A stretch of DNA of 64,000 nt from positions 8,071,514-8,135,513 of the forward strand of contig JAKSZT010017954.1 of NCBI GenBank assembly GCA_026826555.1, in the 5' to 3' direction. This document shows positions 1 to 12,254 of the stretch, in pieces (position 1 is the first letter of the stretch; the number at the start of each line of letters is the position of its first letter). A model generated the notes under the pieces. The model was given only the letters and a program-made list of their open reading frames with translations. It did not search any database and was not told where the DNA came from. This DNA comes from Tolypeutes matacus (lineage: Eukaryota > Chordata > Mammalia > Cingulata > Chlamyphoridae). Made by a program: the position numbers and the translations under genes.

Positions 1-1440
1 TATTGTGGTATATTACATTGATTGATTTTCTTATGTTGAACCAGCCTTGCATACCAGGAATAAATCCCACTTGGTCGTGATGTATGTCTTTTGATAGGCT
101 GTTGGATTCGATTTGTAAGTATTTTGTTGAGAATTTTTGCATCTATGTTCATTAGAGAGATTGGTCTGTAATTTTCTTTTCTTGTGGAATCTTTACCTGG
201 CTTTGGTATTAGGGTGATGTTGGCTTCATAAAATGTGTTGGGTAATTTTCCCTCCTCTTCAATTTTTTGGAAGAGTTTAAACAGGATTGGTGTTAATTCT
301 TTTCTGAATGCTTGGTAGAATTCACCTGTGAAGCCATCTGGTCCAGGGACTTATCTTTGCTGGGAGATTTTTTATCACGGATTCAATCTCCTTAATTGTG
401 ATTGGTTTGTTAAGTTCTTGTATTTCTTTCCTTTTTTTTTTTTTTTGCTTTGGGATTGGTTTGCTGTTCTTTTCCTAGTTTCTCAAGTTGTTCAGTTAAA
501 TCTTTGAGTTTAGCTCTTTCTTGTTGTTTAATATAGGCATTTAGGGCTATAAATTTCCCTCTCAAGACTGCCTTCGCTGTATCCCATAAGTTTTGATACG
601 TTGTGTTCTCATTTTCATTTGTCTCAATATATTTACTGATTTCACTTGCAATTTCTTCTTTGACCCACCAAATATTTAGGAGTGTGTTGTTCAGTCTCCA
701 CACATTTACTTTTTTCCTGTCTGTTATTGATTTCTAGTTTCATTCCATTATGATCCGAGAAGGTGCTTTGTATAATTTCAATCTTTTTATATTTATTGAG
801 AGCTGTATTGTGACCTAACATGTGGTCTATCCTGGAGAAAGATCCATGGGCACTTGAGAAGAATGTATAACCCACTGAGTTTGGATGCAGTGTTCTGTAT
901 ATGTCTCTTAGGTCTAACTCATTTATCATATTGTTCAAGTTCTCTGTTTCCTTGTTGATCTTCTGTCTAGTTGTTCTATCTAATGATGTGAGAGGGGTGT
1001 TGAAGTCTCCAACGATTATTGTAGAAATGTCTATTTCTCCCTTCAGTTTTGCCAGAGTTTGTCTCATATATTTTGGGGCACCCTGGTTAGGTGCGTAGAT
1101 ATTTATGACTGTTATATCTTCCTGGAGGATCTTCCCTTTTATTAATATATAATGGCCTTCCGTATCTCTTATCACTTTTTTTGCATTTGAAGTCTGTTTT
1201 GTCTGATATTAGTATAGCTACCCCTGCTCTTTTCTGTTTACTATTCACGTGGAGTATCTTTTTCCAACCTTTTACTTTCAGCCCGTTTGTATCCCTGGGT
1301 CTGAGGTGAGTTTCTTGTAAGCAGCATATGGATGGCTCATGTTTTTTTATCCATTCTGTCAGCCTGTATCTTTTGATTGGGGAATTTAATCCATTCACAT
1401 TCATTGATATTACTGAAAATGCACTATTTATTTCCTCCAT
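1..1440 (-). pseudogene. L1 ORF2 (endonuclease and N-terminal reverse transcriptase), frameshifted, partial
   Basis: ORF2p is the L1 endonuclease/reverse transcriptase that nicks target DNA and copies L1 RNA in place. The first frame starts at the Met at 1440 (MEEINSAFSVISMNVNGLNS) and includes the endonuclease motif CCLQETHL. Reading shifts near 1175 to a frame with VGDFNTPL and FSRIDHML, both endonuclease signatures, and ending in STFSDHN. It shifts again near 705 to the linker (frame 703-410), at an A-rich run near 430, and again near 345. The remaining bases encode reverse transcriptase blocks recognisable as [13 protein letters not shown] and [17 protein letters not shown]. The catalytic FADD box is not in the window. 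At least four frame changes make it a dead copy. Confidence in the family is very high; exact shift points are approximate. Confidence 0.92.
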
Positions 1441-1521
1441 TTTATTCTTTGGTTTTCATATGTCATCTAATTTTTGTCTCTCTTTTTACTCTTTTGGTTA
1501 TCCTTTCTGCTTTTCTTTCTT

Positions 1522-2510
1522 CTATACTCTCCTCCAAGCCTCACTCTCCTGTCTTTTTCTTTCGGGTTCTAAGGCTTCCTTGAATATTTCCTGCAAAGGT
1601 GGATTCTTTTTTGCAGACTCTCTTAGTTTCTGTTTGTTTGTGAATACTTTATATTCACCTTCATATTTGAAGGACAGTTTTGCTGGATAAAAAATTCTCG
1701 CCTGGCAGTTTTTCTCTTTCAATTTCCTAATTGTATCATACCACTGTCTTCTCGCCTCCATGGTTTCTGAAGAGAAATCTGCACTAAGTCTTACTGGACG
1801 TCCTTTGTATGTGATTGTTTGCTTCTCTCTTGCTGCTCTGAGAATTTTCTCTTTATCTTTTACATTTGACATTCTGAATAATATGTGTCTTGGCGTAGGT
1901 CTATTTGGATTTATTCTCATTGGGGTATGGTGTGCTTCTTGGACACGTAAGTTCATTTCTTTCATGAGAGTTGGGAAATTTTCAGCTATTATTTCCTCAA
2001 ATACTCTTTCTGCCCCTTTTCCTTTCTCTTCCCCTTCTGGAACTCCCATGACACGTATGTTCTTGCGTTTTGTGTTGTCATTCAACTCTCTGAGCCCCTG
2101 CTCAATTTTTTCCATTCTTTTCTCTCTCTGTTCTTTTCTCTCCTCAATTTTAGGGTCTCTGTCTTCGGTATCACTTATTCTTTATTCTATCATTTTGAGT
2201 CTGCTGTTGTATGCCTCAAATATGTTTTTGACTTCACCTATTGTGTCTTTCATTCCCATGAACTCCATTACTTTTCTGTTCAGGATTTCAAATTCTTTTT
2301 TGCGTTCGCTCAATGACTTCTTGATGTCATTGATCTCTTCAACTATATTCTCTTTCATCTCATTAAGTTGATTTGGAAATTTGTGCTCATCTCACTGATT
2401 AGTTCTCTCAAATTCTGCATATCTTCTGGGACGTTGCTGTATTCCTTTTCTTGGGCAATGTCTTCTATTTTCTTTGTATGGCTCGTAATCTTTTGCTGGT
2501 GCTTAGGCAT
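1522..2510 (-). pseudogene. L1 ORF1 (RNA-binding chaperone), one frameshift and one stop
   Basis: ORF1p is the trimeric coiled-coil RNA chaperone that coats L1 RNA. The start is the ATG at 2510-2508 (MPKHQQKI), followed by a charged helical N-terminal segment typical of the coiled coil. The frame slips by one base near 2370, so the open part of the coiled coil continues in another frame. That frame has an in-frame TAA at 2184-2182. From 2115 to 1522 a 197-residue frame is open. It carries the RRM-like core (RKNIRVMGVPEGEE, then AEN.P.L) and the C-terminal domain (ARIFYPAKLSF). The end matches the usual ORF1p end, so only the two internal breaks disable it. Length is near the roughly 330-340 residues usual for the family. 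Confidence 0.92.
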
Positions 2511-3640
2511 CTGGTTAGTTTGTATTTTACTTAGATGCTCTATCTCTTTTTCTTTTATGGGGTTTTAGTGGCAGGAGGCTGTGAGTTACCACAGCTCTTT
2601 GATTTTTGGCTCAACCTTGATTGTAAGGATTGTTCTGCTAGTTGCTCAAGACTGGGCACTGGACCCAGTAATTGGTTGTAGAGTCATTTCCAAGGGCCTT
2701 GGGCAGGGAGGCTTTAGAGGCCAGGAAAAGCCTCTCTTACTTATTGATTTTCTTATGTGCACTTCCTTGGTCTTCCAGGAGATGGCGCTTGTTGGCAGCT
2801 CTCAATTCAATGCCTCGTTGAAGCATATTTGTTGTGACACAGACCAGATCAATGTGATAGAGCTTCCTGTCTGGGGGCTAAGAGCCTTGTAGTTCAAACT
2901 TTCTGAGACAGTTCTCCAGACTTCTCTCGTAGCGCCCCCCTTTTCCCAGCTAGGAAATATTTCCACTCCCTTCTGAATCCTCAACAATCAGTCCCTGTTA
3001 GTAGAGGAGGAGATTGGGAGGTTTGTATATCGTTAACCCCTTGCAGGCTCCAAGGCAAACAATGGCACAGCCCCAACCAGCCTGGAAGGGCTCTTGGGAC
3101 AGGGCAGACCATACCTGGGAGTCAAAAGCAGGGTCAGCCCCATGCTCTCTCTCCCCTCTCCTGTGGAGTCCTCTACAATTAGTCCAGGCTAGAAGAGAGG
3201 GAGGCTGTGAGGGTTGGATTTCTCTAGTCCTTCCTAGGCTCCCAGGGCAAACCACTGTGTGGAAGGGTCCGTGGGGCTCTGCAGCCCAAATTTATAGGTC
3301 AGAACCTGAGTCAGCCTAAGGCTGTGTCCCTCTCTCTCCCCTTACTGGGAGTGGTAGATCCCTGGAGCCCCCTTTGTCTGTGGTCGCAGGCCCAGAGGCC
3401 CGAGAATTCTGAAGAGTGTGGGGGAGGGTGCCGGCAGCAGCAGAAGCTGCTACTTCCAACTCACGGTTCTGTTGTCGCGATTTCCCTCTTCTGTCCCTCT
3501 CTCCTCTGGGTGGTGTGCAGCCTTTACCTGCTGTCCTAAACCCTAGAAGATCTTTTTCGGGGCTGTTTCAGCTTGTCCTCTAGCTATTTTTCTGGAGAAG
3601 AGATTCCCATGTCTTATTAGTCTGTCATCTTCCGCACTTC

Positions 3641-5176
3641 CCAAGCTAAATAATTCTTAAGGTCATTTGGAAAAGGAGTGGGTGAGAAAGGCTTTACAAA
3701 TAATTAAGTACAGTACTGCTATACCTAATAATAAGATATATTACATTACAGTCATGGAAAAGTCACTGATGTAAGAAGAGACAGGAAGATAAATAACACA
3801 GGATGGTTCAGAAACAAGACCTAGTAAATATAGATAATAAATAGAAATAATTGAATGAAAAGAAGAAAGCTTACTTGACAAATGCTGCTGGGAAGATAGG
3901 TCAAGAATTTAGAAAGAAAAATCAATTTTGCCCCTCACTTCATATTTTATCGTAAAACATTAAAGATATAGAGGACTATATAGGGAAAATGATGAAAAAC
4001 TTTTCTAGGCTTAACATCAATAGAAAAATAAAGATTCCTAGAACTGACAACAGACTTCTACATGTTAAAAACCTCAAAGACAAAATTTAATATTTAGCAA
4101 TAAACTAGGGATGATGGATGCAATGAATGTGGTAAAAGAATGATATTGTCCAAATGCAAAGAAATTCATTAAAAGACATAAATTACAAAAGGATGTGAAC
4201 AGATAACTCACAAAGGAAAAATATGAATGTTAAGCAGGTGGAAAATGTTCAGCTTTAATAGGATGAAAATAAATGCAAATTAAAGCAATAGGGAGACAGC
4301 ACTTTTCACATCCCCAGTGTGCAAATGCTTTATTTTTAAGTGAGAAGACAGAGTGTGCACAGTGAGCCAAAGCCGAAGCTTCTGACTCACACCAATTGGA
4401 AGGGGCTTTGGGACAGCCTTCCTAGGTACTCACTTATAAATGCTGTTTATGTAAAAAGTTCTTTTTTGTCTTTGGTTGAGAAATTCATTTTCTGACATCT
4501 GTCCTTAAAGAAGTAATCAGAAATTTGGACAAATATCTCTGAACCATGTTGTTTACCATACCATTATTAATAATAATGAAAAATGTAAAGGAATAAAGCT
4601 GTAAATAAGAAATCAAGGATCAACCCACCACCCAGGGATGTCTGAGCATTTCCATCTGATGTTCGGCTAAACAAATAAATAAAATAATTGAAATCATAGT
4701 TTTTGTCCTTCTTACTTGACAGTCTGTTGTGACCATTTCCCAGGTTATTAAAAAGCTTAAAAACATAACTGGTCATATAATATTATATCTTATAGAGAGC
4801 CAGAGTTTTCTCAATCGGTTCCCAGTTTTTGAATGGCTTGGGTTGTTTCCACATAGCCTATAGTACTTTTATAATGAAACAGTAAGTTACTTCTCTTTTT
4901 AAGGCCTTCAAGTGTCCATATGAAATAGTTCTTGAGGAGTAATGGCTTTGCCAAGGCAGGAGTGCAGCTGACACCCCAAGACCTCCTCTCTGGAATGTGT
5001 ACCATAATCTAATTGTACAGAAGGAAGATGTCATTTGGCACCCACCCATCCTATGTAGATGTTATACGACTACCATGAAGGTTACTTTATACAAAACTAG
5101 AATTGCACAGAAAATTGCTCTTCTGGGGCCTCACTGCTATGCCAGATATTAAAAAATATCATAATGCATTACATAT
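3641..5176. other. AT-rich intron with a probable old L1 fragment; no gene
   Basis: No exon-like open frame is present. At about 4130-4330 the plus strand resembles the far 3' part of L1 ORF2 (GGATGAAAATAAATGCAAAT context, where L1s have GGGAAATGCAAAT), badly decayed. The rest, including 4330-5176, shows nothing I recognise. Confidence 0.5.
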
Positions 5177-5184
5177 CTATATAT

Positions 5185-5377
5185 CAGGGGTTCTTAACCG
5201 TTTTTGTTCCACAGACCCCTTTGCAAGTCAGGTGAAAACCACGGACCCTGTACTAAGGCCACACTCTACTGTGTATTATTTAATAAATATATCACACCCG
5301 CACCCAACACGTCCCACAAGAATAATGATTTCTTGAATTTCGATTCAAGCTCACAGACCCCTTGTTAAGAACCCCTG
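5185..5377. mobile_element. Short non-autonomous hAT-type DNA transposon
   Basis: The element is 193 bp. It starts CAGGGGTTCTTAAC and ends with the exact reverse complement GTTAAGAACCCCTG, giving perfect 14-bp inverted ends. It is flanked by an identical 8-bp duplication, CTATATAT, at 5177-5184 and 5378-5385. An 8-bp duplication with CAGGGG-type ends is the signature of hAT transposition. The interior has subterminal CAGACCCC repeats at both ends and no coding capacity, so it is a MITE-like derivative. The family resembles mammalian hAT elements beginning CAGGGGTTCTTAACC; I cannot name the subfamily with certainty. Confidence 0.92.
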
Positions 5378-5385
5378 CTATATAT

Positions 5386-7249
5386 AATGCAAGTCTCTTC
5401 CAAAGGAGACCCTGGATGATAAGCTCAGTTGTTCTCCCTCCAGAAATTCTTAGCTTACTTCAGTACAAAGTAGACATATATATTGAGTGGTGTCTGCTGG
5501 GGGCTAACGGAGGCTGAAACAATTCAGAATCTTTAGAGCACATCCGTGATGTCTCCATAACATGGGGGCCACACATTGGGCAGAAGGCCACCAGTTCAGG
5601 ACTTTGGAAGATGGTGACTTTTGAACTGAAATAGTTCACTGAATTCCCTATGAGAAACATACCTCTATCCCTTGTGGCTTGCAGGCTTGGAGCACACTGA
5701 GATGCTGTGCAATGCAAAGGGATGGTAATGTGCAAAAGAACCTATGACATTCTGCATTTCAAAAAAAAAAAGTAAAAAATAAACAACTTCTGGAACTATC
5801 TGGCTTTAAAACCTGGCTGTCAACACAGAGAACTGTAATCATTTTGACATGTTTCCATTTCGTTGAAGATTCAAGTTTTTAAAAATTGGACTTAAATGTT
5901 ATGCTTCTTGGATTGTGAAGATCTGAAACCATTTATATTTTTAAACTAAAACTTTAGAAATGGATTAAATAGTTGAGAAAATTCTAGGGTACACAACATG
6001 CAGAATTTGTTTCTTTTAAATGGTCTCTTAAAAATATCTTTTTTTGAAGAAAATTATCAAACCACTCTTAGGAATGCCATCCAATCTATGGTCTTCTCTG
6101 TTTATCTTTATCCAAGATTTCCTAACTTAGGTCAAGAGGGATTATTTCTTGATATTATCTGTGACTCTAACAATGCTTTTGCAGGATGGCATATAAAGGA
6201 AATGCTCAAGTCAGAACATTAGGGATGAATATTTCTTTAATAACACGTGCCAAGCAAACATGGAGAGGTTGAACCAAATCCTGACATCCCTAGTACTTAG
6301 GGAGCTCCCACCTTGATTCTGGTCTTGGCCAAAACTTCTGGAAAGGAAAAGTACATTAAGCTAACTTTAAAGGAAACAATTTGGAAATTAATTTGCTTTG
6401 AAATCTTATTATAAGCACAATATTTCTAAAAATAAATTGAATAATGGATTTTAGCACTTAGCTATCAAGGTTGATACAGATTGTCAACTATGGACCCAAA
6501 TGTTCACAGTGTACAGACAGTGAAATCATCATGACAGCCAATGTCTCTTTCTGGTGAGTACTTGTGACATTCATTCAGTATTTTATAGACCCTGATTCCC
6601 CAGAGCTCAGATATAGTGGCCTCATTTATGATAGAACATTCAATTAACCACTTATTCTAAAGAAAACTTCTGTGAAAAGTAAATAGTAGCAGGTGGATTG
6701 GGGAAGAAGACGTGAATCTGAAGTACCACCAAACCAGCGATGAGTTTGCTATTTTTTTTCCTCTCTTGTATGCCCAGTTTGGATGCAATACAGTTTGAAA
6801 CCTGGAAGTAGGCATTGGCATGGACCATAAGAGCACTAGGAAAAGTCCTCTGGATCTGGCTTGAGGGGTGGGAAAGGAGTCTGCTGGTACTCAGAGAGCA
6901 GGGGAAATAATGTTTTTTAAAATTTCTCCATTTCCTCATGCCCCAACTTAAAGCCCTAGGGTTGCAGAACACTCTCTTCTGATCAGAGGAGCTATTGCCT
7001 CAAGAAGAAGGGACAAATCCCTGATGCTTTCTTTTCTTTCTGTTCTCTTGCCACTTGGACCTATAAGCTGGCACAGCCATGGAGAGTACTCAGCACAGCG
7101 GGGCAAATAAACCCCACCTTTCTGTCTGTAGGAATGAAAAGTAGAGCCCCAAGGAACAGGAAAGTATCAGGGAGTCTCAGAGAGGAAAAAGCTTGGAAAA
7201 TCTACACCATAAAATTTGTTTATGAAATCCTGGGCTTACCTGCAAGCTA
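5386..7249. other. Intron; nothing recognised
   Basis: There are no credible exons on either strand and no repeat I can name. An A-run lies at 5761-5771. From about 7080 rightwards the sequence begins to look like the 5'UTR of the old L1 that follows, but the boundary is not sharp. Confidence 0.5.
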
Positions 7250-10151
7250 TAGATACATGAGTATGATCCTAAATATCCTACCATAGACTGTGTGAACTGG
7301 AAAACAGGACAGACTACTGCTAAGATCCCAGAATGGCCACTGGGTGGTGCACAAGCAGATTAGATCCAAAGAGGAATGCAAAGACTCAGAAAACTGAGGA
7401 GACATTGGAACCCAAAGAAGGCTGGTCAGAACTTGGCAGCCTAAACTCAGTCAAGCTGATTGTCTGCTTAAACAAAAATATCAACATCATCCATATGATT
7501 TAAAGAAGGCCCAGAGTCTCATAACATAATGTTCAAAATGTCTAAAATATGATACAAAATACTTCCGCATATGAAGAACCAGGAAAATTTCAACCTGCAT
7601 CAGAAAAGACCATCAACAGATGCCAAGGACATATGTGTTGGAATTATCTGAAAAAAAAAACTAACAAAACTATTATAAAAATGCTGCAACAAGTAAGGGC
7701 AAATCTCTTGGAAAGAATGGAAAGATAGAAAGTCTCACAAAGAAATAGACAATATAAATATGAACCTAATAGAAATTTTAGAACTGAAAAAAAAAAAGAA
7801 CAGCTAAAATTTTAAAAACATTATAGATGGACTGAACTATAAAGTAGAAATGACAGAGAAAAAACTCAGTGGACTTCAAGACACATCAAGAGAGATGATC
7901 AGTCTTTCTCCTTTCCTTCCATGACTTACTTTCATGCCATTAGAATCAGAGGAGAGGAGAAAGACTGAAGAAAAAAAAATGTTTAGAGCCAAAATGGCTG
8001 AAAGCTTCCCATATTTGCTAATAGAAGTAAATCTATAGTTTCAAGAAGCTCTGTGAACCCCAAACAGTATAAAACTAAAGAAATACATTCCCAGACACAT
8101 TGTAGTTAAGTCATTGAAGAGTAAAAACAAAGAAAAAATTCTACAAAACACCTGCAAATTACCTATAGGGAAGCAATGACTCGGATAACTGCTGATTTCT
8201 CATTAGAAAACATGGAGGCTGGAAAGAAGTGGAACATTTTTTAAAGTGCCAAAATAAAAGAACTGTCAATCCAGAATTCTCTTTCCAAATAAAATATCCT
8301 TTTAAGACAAAACCAAAATAAAAACATTTTTACATAAAAACACTAGGAAATGCTCTTCAGAAAGAAAGAAAATGATATCAGAAGGGAACTTAGAACATCA
8401 GGAATGAATGGTAAATATATGGGTAAATATGATAGACTATTCTTATCCCCTTTTGCTCTTTAAAATATATCTGATGGTTGAAAACAAAAATTATAATAAT
8501 CTCTGATGGGTTTTCAGTGTTGGTAGATGTAGTATATAAACCATTAATAAGAAAGACAAAGGAAATAAAGGAAACGATACAAATACCAACCTCAGGAAAG
8601 AAAGAAGGGATCTCATTATACAGCAGGCAGCTATTGAAAGGTTAATAAAGGAAAACTGGAACAAATTAATGCACCTGAATTCAACAACATAGATGCAATG
8701 GACTGATTCCTTGAATAATATAGATCTCATCAAAGATGAAACAGACAACCTCTATGGTTCTATTTTTAAACATGCATTCATACTAATTATCTTCTGAAAA
8801 AGAAATCTGAGGCCAAGATGATTTCTCTGAAAAAGTCTACCAAACACATAAAGAATAAATAATGTCAACTCTATACAATTCCTCACAGAAAATAGATGAT
8901 TAAGGAATACTTTGCAACTCATTTTACAAGGTTAGAATTACCCAGATACAAGAACCAGACAAAGACATAACAAGAAAACTAGAGACCAATAAATGTCATG
9001 AACTTAGACTCTAAGCTATCAAACAAAATGTCAATAAATCGAATCCAGAAATATGTACGTAGAACAGCACACTAAAGCCAAGTTTATCCAAGGAATGCAA
9101 GGCTGGTTCAATATTTGAAAATCACCTAGGTAATCCACCATAACAACAGTCTAAAAAGGAAAAGCCATGCGATTACTTCAATTGATGCAGAAAAGGCATT
9201 TTACAAAATTCAGCATCTGTGCATGATTTAAAAAAAAACCTCTTAGCAAAGTAGGAGTAGAATAGAACTTCCTTGGCCTGATAAAGGATATCTACATAAA
9301 ACCTACAGCTAACATACTTAATAGTGAAAGACTGAAAGCTTTCCCCCTAAAATAGAGAACAAAGCAAAGATGTCCACTCTACCGGTACTATTCAGCCTCA
9401 TATTCAAAGTCCTGACTAAGGCCATGAGGTAAGAAAAAAAAAAAAAAAAAAGACATCCACATGGGATGAAACATGGATGAAAGAAGTAAAACTCTCCCAG
9501 TTCTCTGATGATATGATTGTATACATGGAAAATCCCAAAAAAGCTACAAATAATCTCTTAGAACTAATAAGTGAGTTTGGCAATGTTGTAGGATACAGGA
9601 TCAATTCACACACACACACACACACAAATCAATTGTCTTTTTCTCTTTTAGCAATGAACAATTAGGACCTAAATTTTTAAAAAGCCCATTTAAGATAGCT
9701 CCAAGAAAATGAAATTACTTAGTTATAAATCCAACAAAACTTGTACATGATCTATATGCTAAAAGCTAAAAGAAAACTAAAAGATGGTGATTAAAGAAGT
9801 CAAGGAAGACCTAACAAAGATCTACCATGTTTATGAATTGGAATACTCAATGGAATAAAAATGACAATTCTTCCAACTTGATCTGTAGATTTAATACAAT
9901 TACAATCAAATACTCAGGCAGATTTTTTGTATATATGAAAAGCTGATTTAAAATTTTTTATAGAAATGCACAAGAACTAGAATAGCCAAAACAATTTTGA
10001 AATAAAAAGATTAAATACTCACAATGCCTGATTTTAAGACTTACAAAATACCTAAAATAATGAAAACTGTGGTATTGGTGAAGGATAGAGACAGACCAAT
10101 GGAATGAATAGAGTCTAGAAATACCTGACAGAAATATGACCAATTAATTTT
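7250..10151 (+). mobile_element. Old LINE-1, sense, first part (interrupted at 10151)
   Basis: This decayed L1 reads in sense. At 7480-7690 is the pre-ORF1 region (CATCAACAGATGCCAAGGAC, GTTGGAATTATCTGA). At 8190-8290 is the ORF1 C-terminal region (AACATGGAGGCTGGAAAGAA, GAACTGTCAATCCAGAATTC). At 9100-9660 are ORF2 reverse-transcriptase blocks, including the stretch coding [13 protein letters not shown], a decayed FADD-type active site followed by the L1 D-M-I-V-Y pattern. It ends at GACCAATTAATTTTT, where L1 should continue GACAAAGG; that continuation is found near 12271. No frame survives intact. Confidence 0.85.
9423..9632. repeat. A-run (9434-9451) and CA/AC microsatellite (about 9608-9627) inside the old L1
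   Basis: The plus strand has a run of about 18 A at 9434-9451 and a short alternating CA tract at about 9608-9627. Both interrupt the L1 ORF2 remnant and are ordinary slippage expansions. Confidence 0.8.
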
Positions 10152-12165
10152 TATTTTACCTTCATTTATTACTTCTTAAACTCTCTTCATTTATTTATAT
10201 ATATATCTGAGTTTCTTATCTATGTCATTTCCTTCTTAAGAACTTTAAACATTTCTTGCAAAGCACATCGACTGGCAACAAATTCCCTCAATTTCTGTTT
10301 ATCTGAGAAAGTCTTTATTTCTCCTTAACATTTGAAGGATCATTTCACTGGATACAGAATTCTACTCCCCCCCCCCACCCCATTTCAACACTCTAAATGT
10401 TTCACTCTGCTCTCTTCTTGCTTACATGGATTCTGAATAGGATTCCAATGTAATCCTTATCCTTGTTCCTCTATAGGTAAGGCTCCTCCCACCCCACCCC
10501 CATGGTTTCTCTCAAGATTTTCTCTTGTCTTCGATTTTCTGAAATTTGAAAATGCTGTGCCTAGCTATAGATTTTTTTATATTTACCCTTTTTTTGGTAT
10601 TTATTACCCTTGTTCTCTGAGCTTCCTGGATCTGTGGTATAATGTCTGTCAATTTTGAAAAATTCTCAGTCACGACTACTTCAAATATTTCTTCTATTCT
10701 TTTCTTTCTTCTCCTTCTGGTATTCCCAGAATGCACTGTTGCATCTTTTGTAATTGTCTCACAGTTCTTGGGTATACTGTTATGTCTTTTTCATTTATTT
10801 TCTTTGCATTTCAGTTGTGGAAGTTTCTACTGATAAATCTTCAACCTCACTGATTCTTTCCTTAGCTGTATCCAGTCTACTGATGAGAACATCAAAGGCA
10901 TTCTTCATTTCTGTTGCAGTGCTTTTGATTTCTAGCATTTTTTTCTTTTTTCTTTTTAGAGTTTCCATCTCTCTTCTTACATTATCCACCTGTTGTTGCA
11001 GGTTGTTCACTTTTTCCATTAGAACCCTTAGCATATTAATTATAATTGCTATGCTGGTCTGGTCATTCCAACTTCTCTGCCATATCAGACTCTGGTTCTG
11101 ATATTTGCTCTGCCTCTCAGAATGTGGGGTGTTTTTTTTGTTTGTTTGTTTTGTTTTGTTTGCCTTTTAGTATGCCTTATAATTATTTATTGAAAGCTGG
11201 ACACAATGTAAAAGGAACTGGAGCAAATAGATCTTTAGTATGAGGTTTTAGTTTATCTGGCTGAATTAGGACTTGTTTTTACTGTTTGCTGTAGCTGAAA
11301 GTGTCATAGGCTAAAATTTCCTTTGGTGTCCTTGTCTTAGTCTTCCCTGTTGACTATAGGTTTCCCTAGAGATTTCATCTTAAATGAAATATGATCCTTG
11401 CAGTTCCTTCTGTTATAATCCCCTGTTATTACAGAGGAGCCCTCTTGATGTGGTGGTAAGATGTAGGGAGAAGAGGAAGCATTCTATCATCCTAAAATTT
11501 CCCCTGTCTTCTCATGATCTTGTGCTCCTGGGCTGTAATCTTTAAAAGTGTATCACAGTTTCCTCCCCATCTCCCTTTTCTCATCTTAGGTGAAACAGGA
11601 AGGCTAGAGCAGGCTTGAGCTGGGTATTTCCCTTCCCTCATATTGATTAAGCTCTGGCAAAGCCCAAGTCAGTTAGGTTCAAGTAAAAATAATTTATTGT
11701 GAGGACAGTTCTTTGTTAAGGAGGGCAGAATGCCCTGGGCTTGTTGCCCTCCCACCCCATGCTGGAAGCACAAAGGGATTTTTCTCCAGCCTTTACAGTG
11801 AGAACCTGGTGGGTCTTCTAGAGGTAAAATTCATAAAAGCATAAGTTTACGGTCCTCTAAGACTGGGCCTTCCAGAGTTTTAACTTTTGCACTGGTTCTT
11901 CCTGAGCCTCAAGCAATTCATCAATTCTGCTCCTGGTCTTTTGCTCAAGGTAAGCTGTTTGATTCTCTACATCTGCCTCTATTCAGTGAGGTCTCCTGTG
12001 ACCTCAATTCTCTGATGGATATAAGAAGAGTTGCTATATGTTAGATTGTTCAGTGTTTTATTTTTCCTTGTTGTTAGGATGGGAGTGATGACTTCAAAAC
12101 TCTTTACATGTTAGAGCAGAAACTAGAAGTGCAATTGATTTTCACCAAAGTTCAAAGATAATCCA
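10152..12165 (-). mobile_element. LINE-1, antisense, 5' part, inserted into the older L1
   Basis: On the minus strand this is the 5'UTR (about 12165-11100), ORF1 (about 11034-10400), then a break at 10152. It lies exactly where the sense L1 is interrupted: L1 sequence up to 10151 resumes near 12271. The 5'UTR contains, on the plus strand, CTTGTTGTTAGGATGGGAGT, which I recall from antisense L1M 5'UTRs. C-rich runs lie near 10370-10382 and 10490-10500. Confidence 0.8.
10400..11034 (-). pseudogene. L1 ORF1 remnant of the nested element
   Basis: Two minus-strand frames represent a broken ORF1p. The frame at 11034-10795 is a lysine-rich coiled coil (MLRVLMEKVNNLQQQ, then SRLDTAKERISEVEDLS, a standard L1 ORF1 heptad segment). 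The frame at 10736-10512 holds the RRM part (RRRKKRIEEIFEVVVTENF, PQIQEAQRTR). Sequence at 10290-10340 matches the C-terminal domain in antisense. The parts are in different frames with stops between them, so it is not functional. Confidence 0.8.
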
Positions 12166-12169
12166 ATGT

Positions 12170-12252
12170 AGAATTTTTTTATAATTATTATTTTTATTTT
12201 TAAAGAAACTTTAGATTACATAAATGTTACATTAAAAAATATAAGGGATTCT
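12170..12252 (-). mobile_element. Tiny 5'-truncated LINE-1 3' end, antisense
   Basis: The string AACTTTAGATTACATAAATG followed by an AT-rich stretch closely matches the reverse complement of the L1 3' end at 35340-35400 in this window. It therefore looks like an extreme 5' truncation (about 80 bp) of the same L1 type, sitting at the edge of the nested antisense L1. Boundaries are approximate. Confidence 0.55.
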
Positions 12253-12254
12253 TG

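Larger units (their letters stand above)
1..3640 (-). mobile_element. LINE-1, antisense, 5' half, running off the left edge
   Basis: Read on the minus strand, this is an L1 in normal order. The 5'UTR lies at about 3640-2511, ORF1 at 2510-1522, an inter-ORF gap of about 80 bp follows, then ORF2 from 1440 leftwards into its reverse transcriptase, which continues outside the window. The 5'UTR is GC-richer than its surroundings, and its short plus-strand open frames (for example 3014-3319) are incidental. The 5' end is placed near 3640 because recognisable L1 sequence stops there and AT-rich intron follows. The 3' end is outside, so no target duplication can be checked. ORF1 and ORF2 read well over long stretches, so this is among the younger L1s here, but both carry frameshifts and ORF1 has a stop. 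Confidence 0.93.

Noticed and set aside
1760..2371. A 203-residue plus-strand frame
   Set aside because: It is the antisense of L1 ORF1; hydrophobic composition comes from reversing a lysine/glutamate-rich coiled coil.
3014..3319. A 101-residue plus-strand frame
   Set aside because: Chance frame in the GC-rich antisense of the L1 5'UTR.
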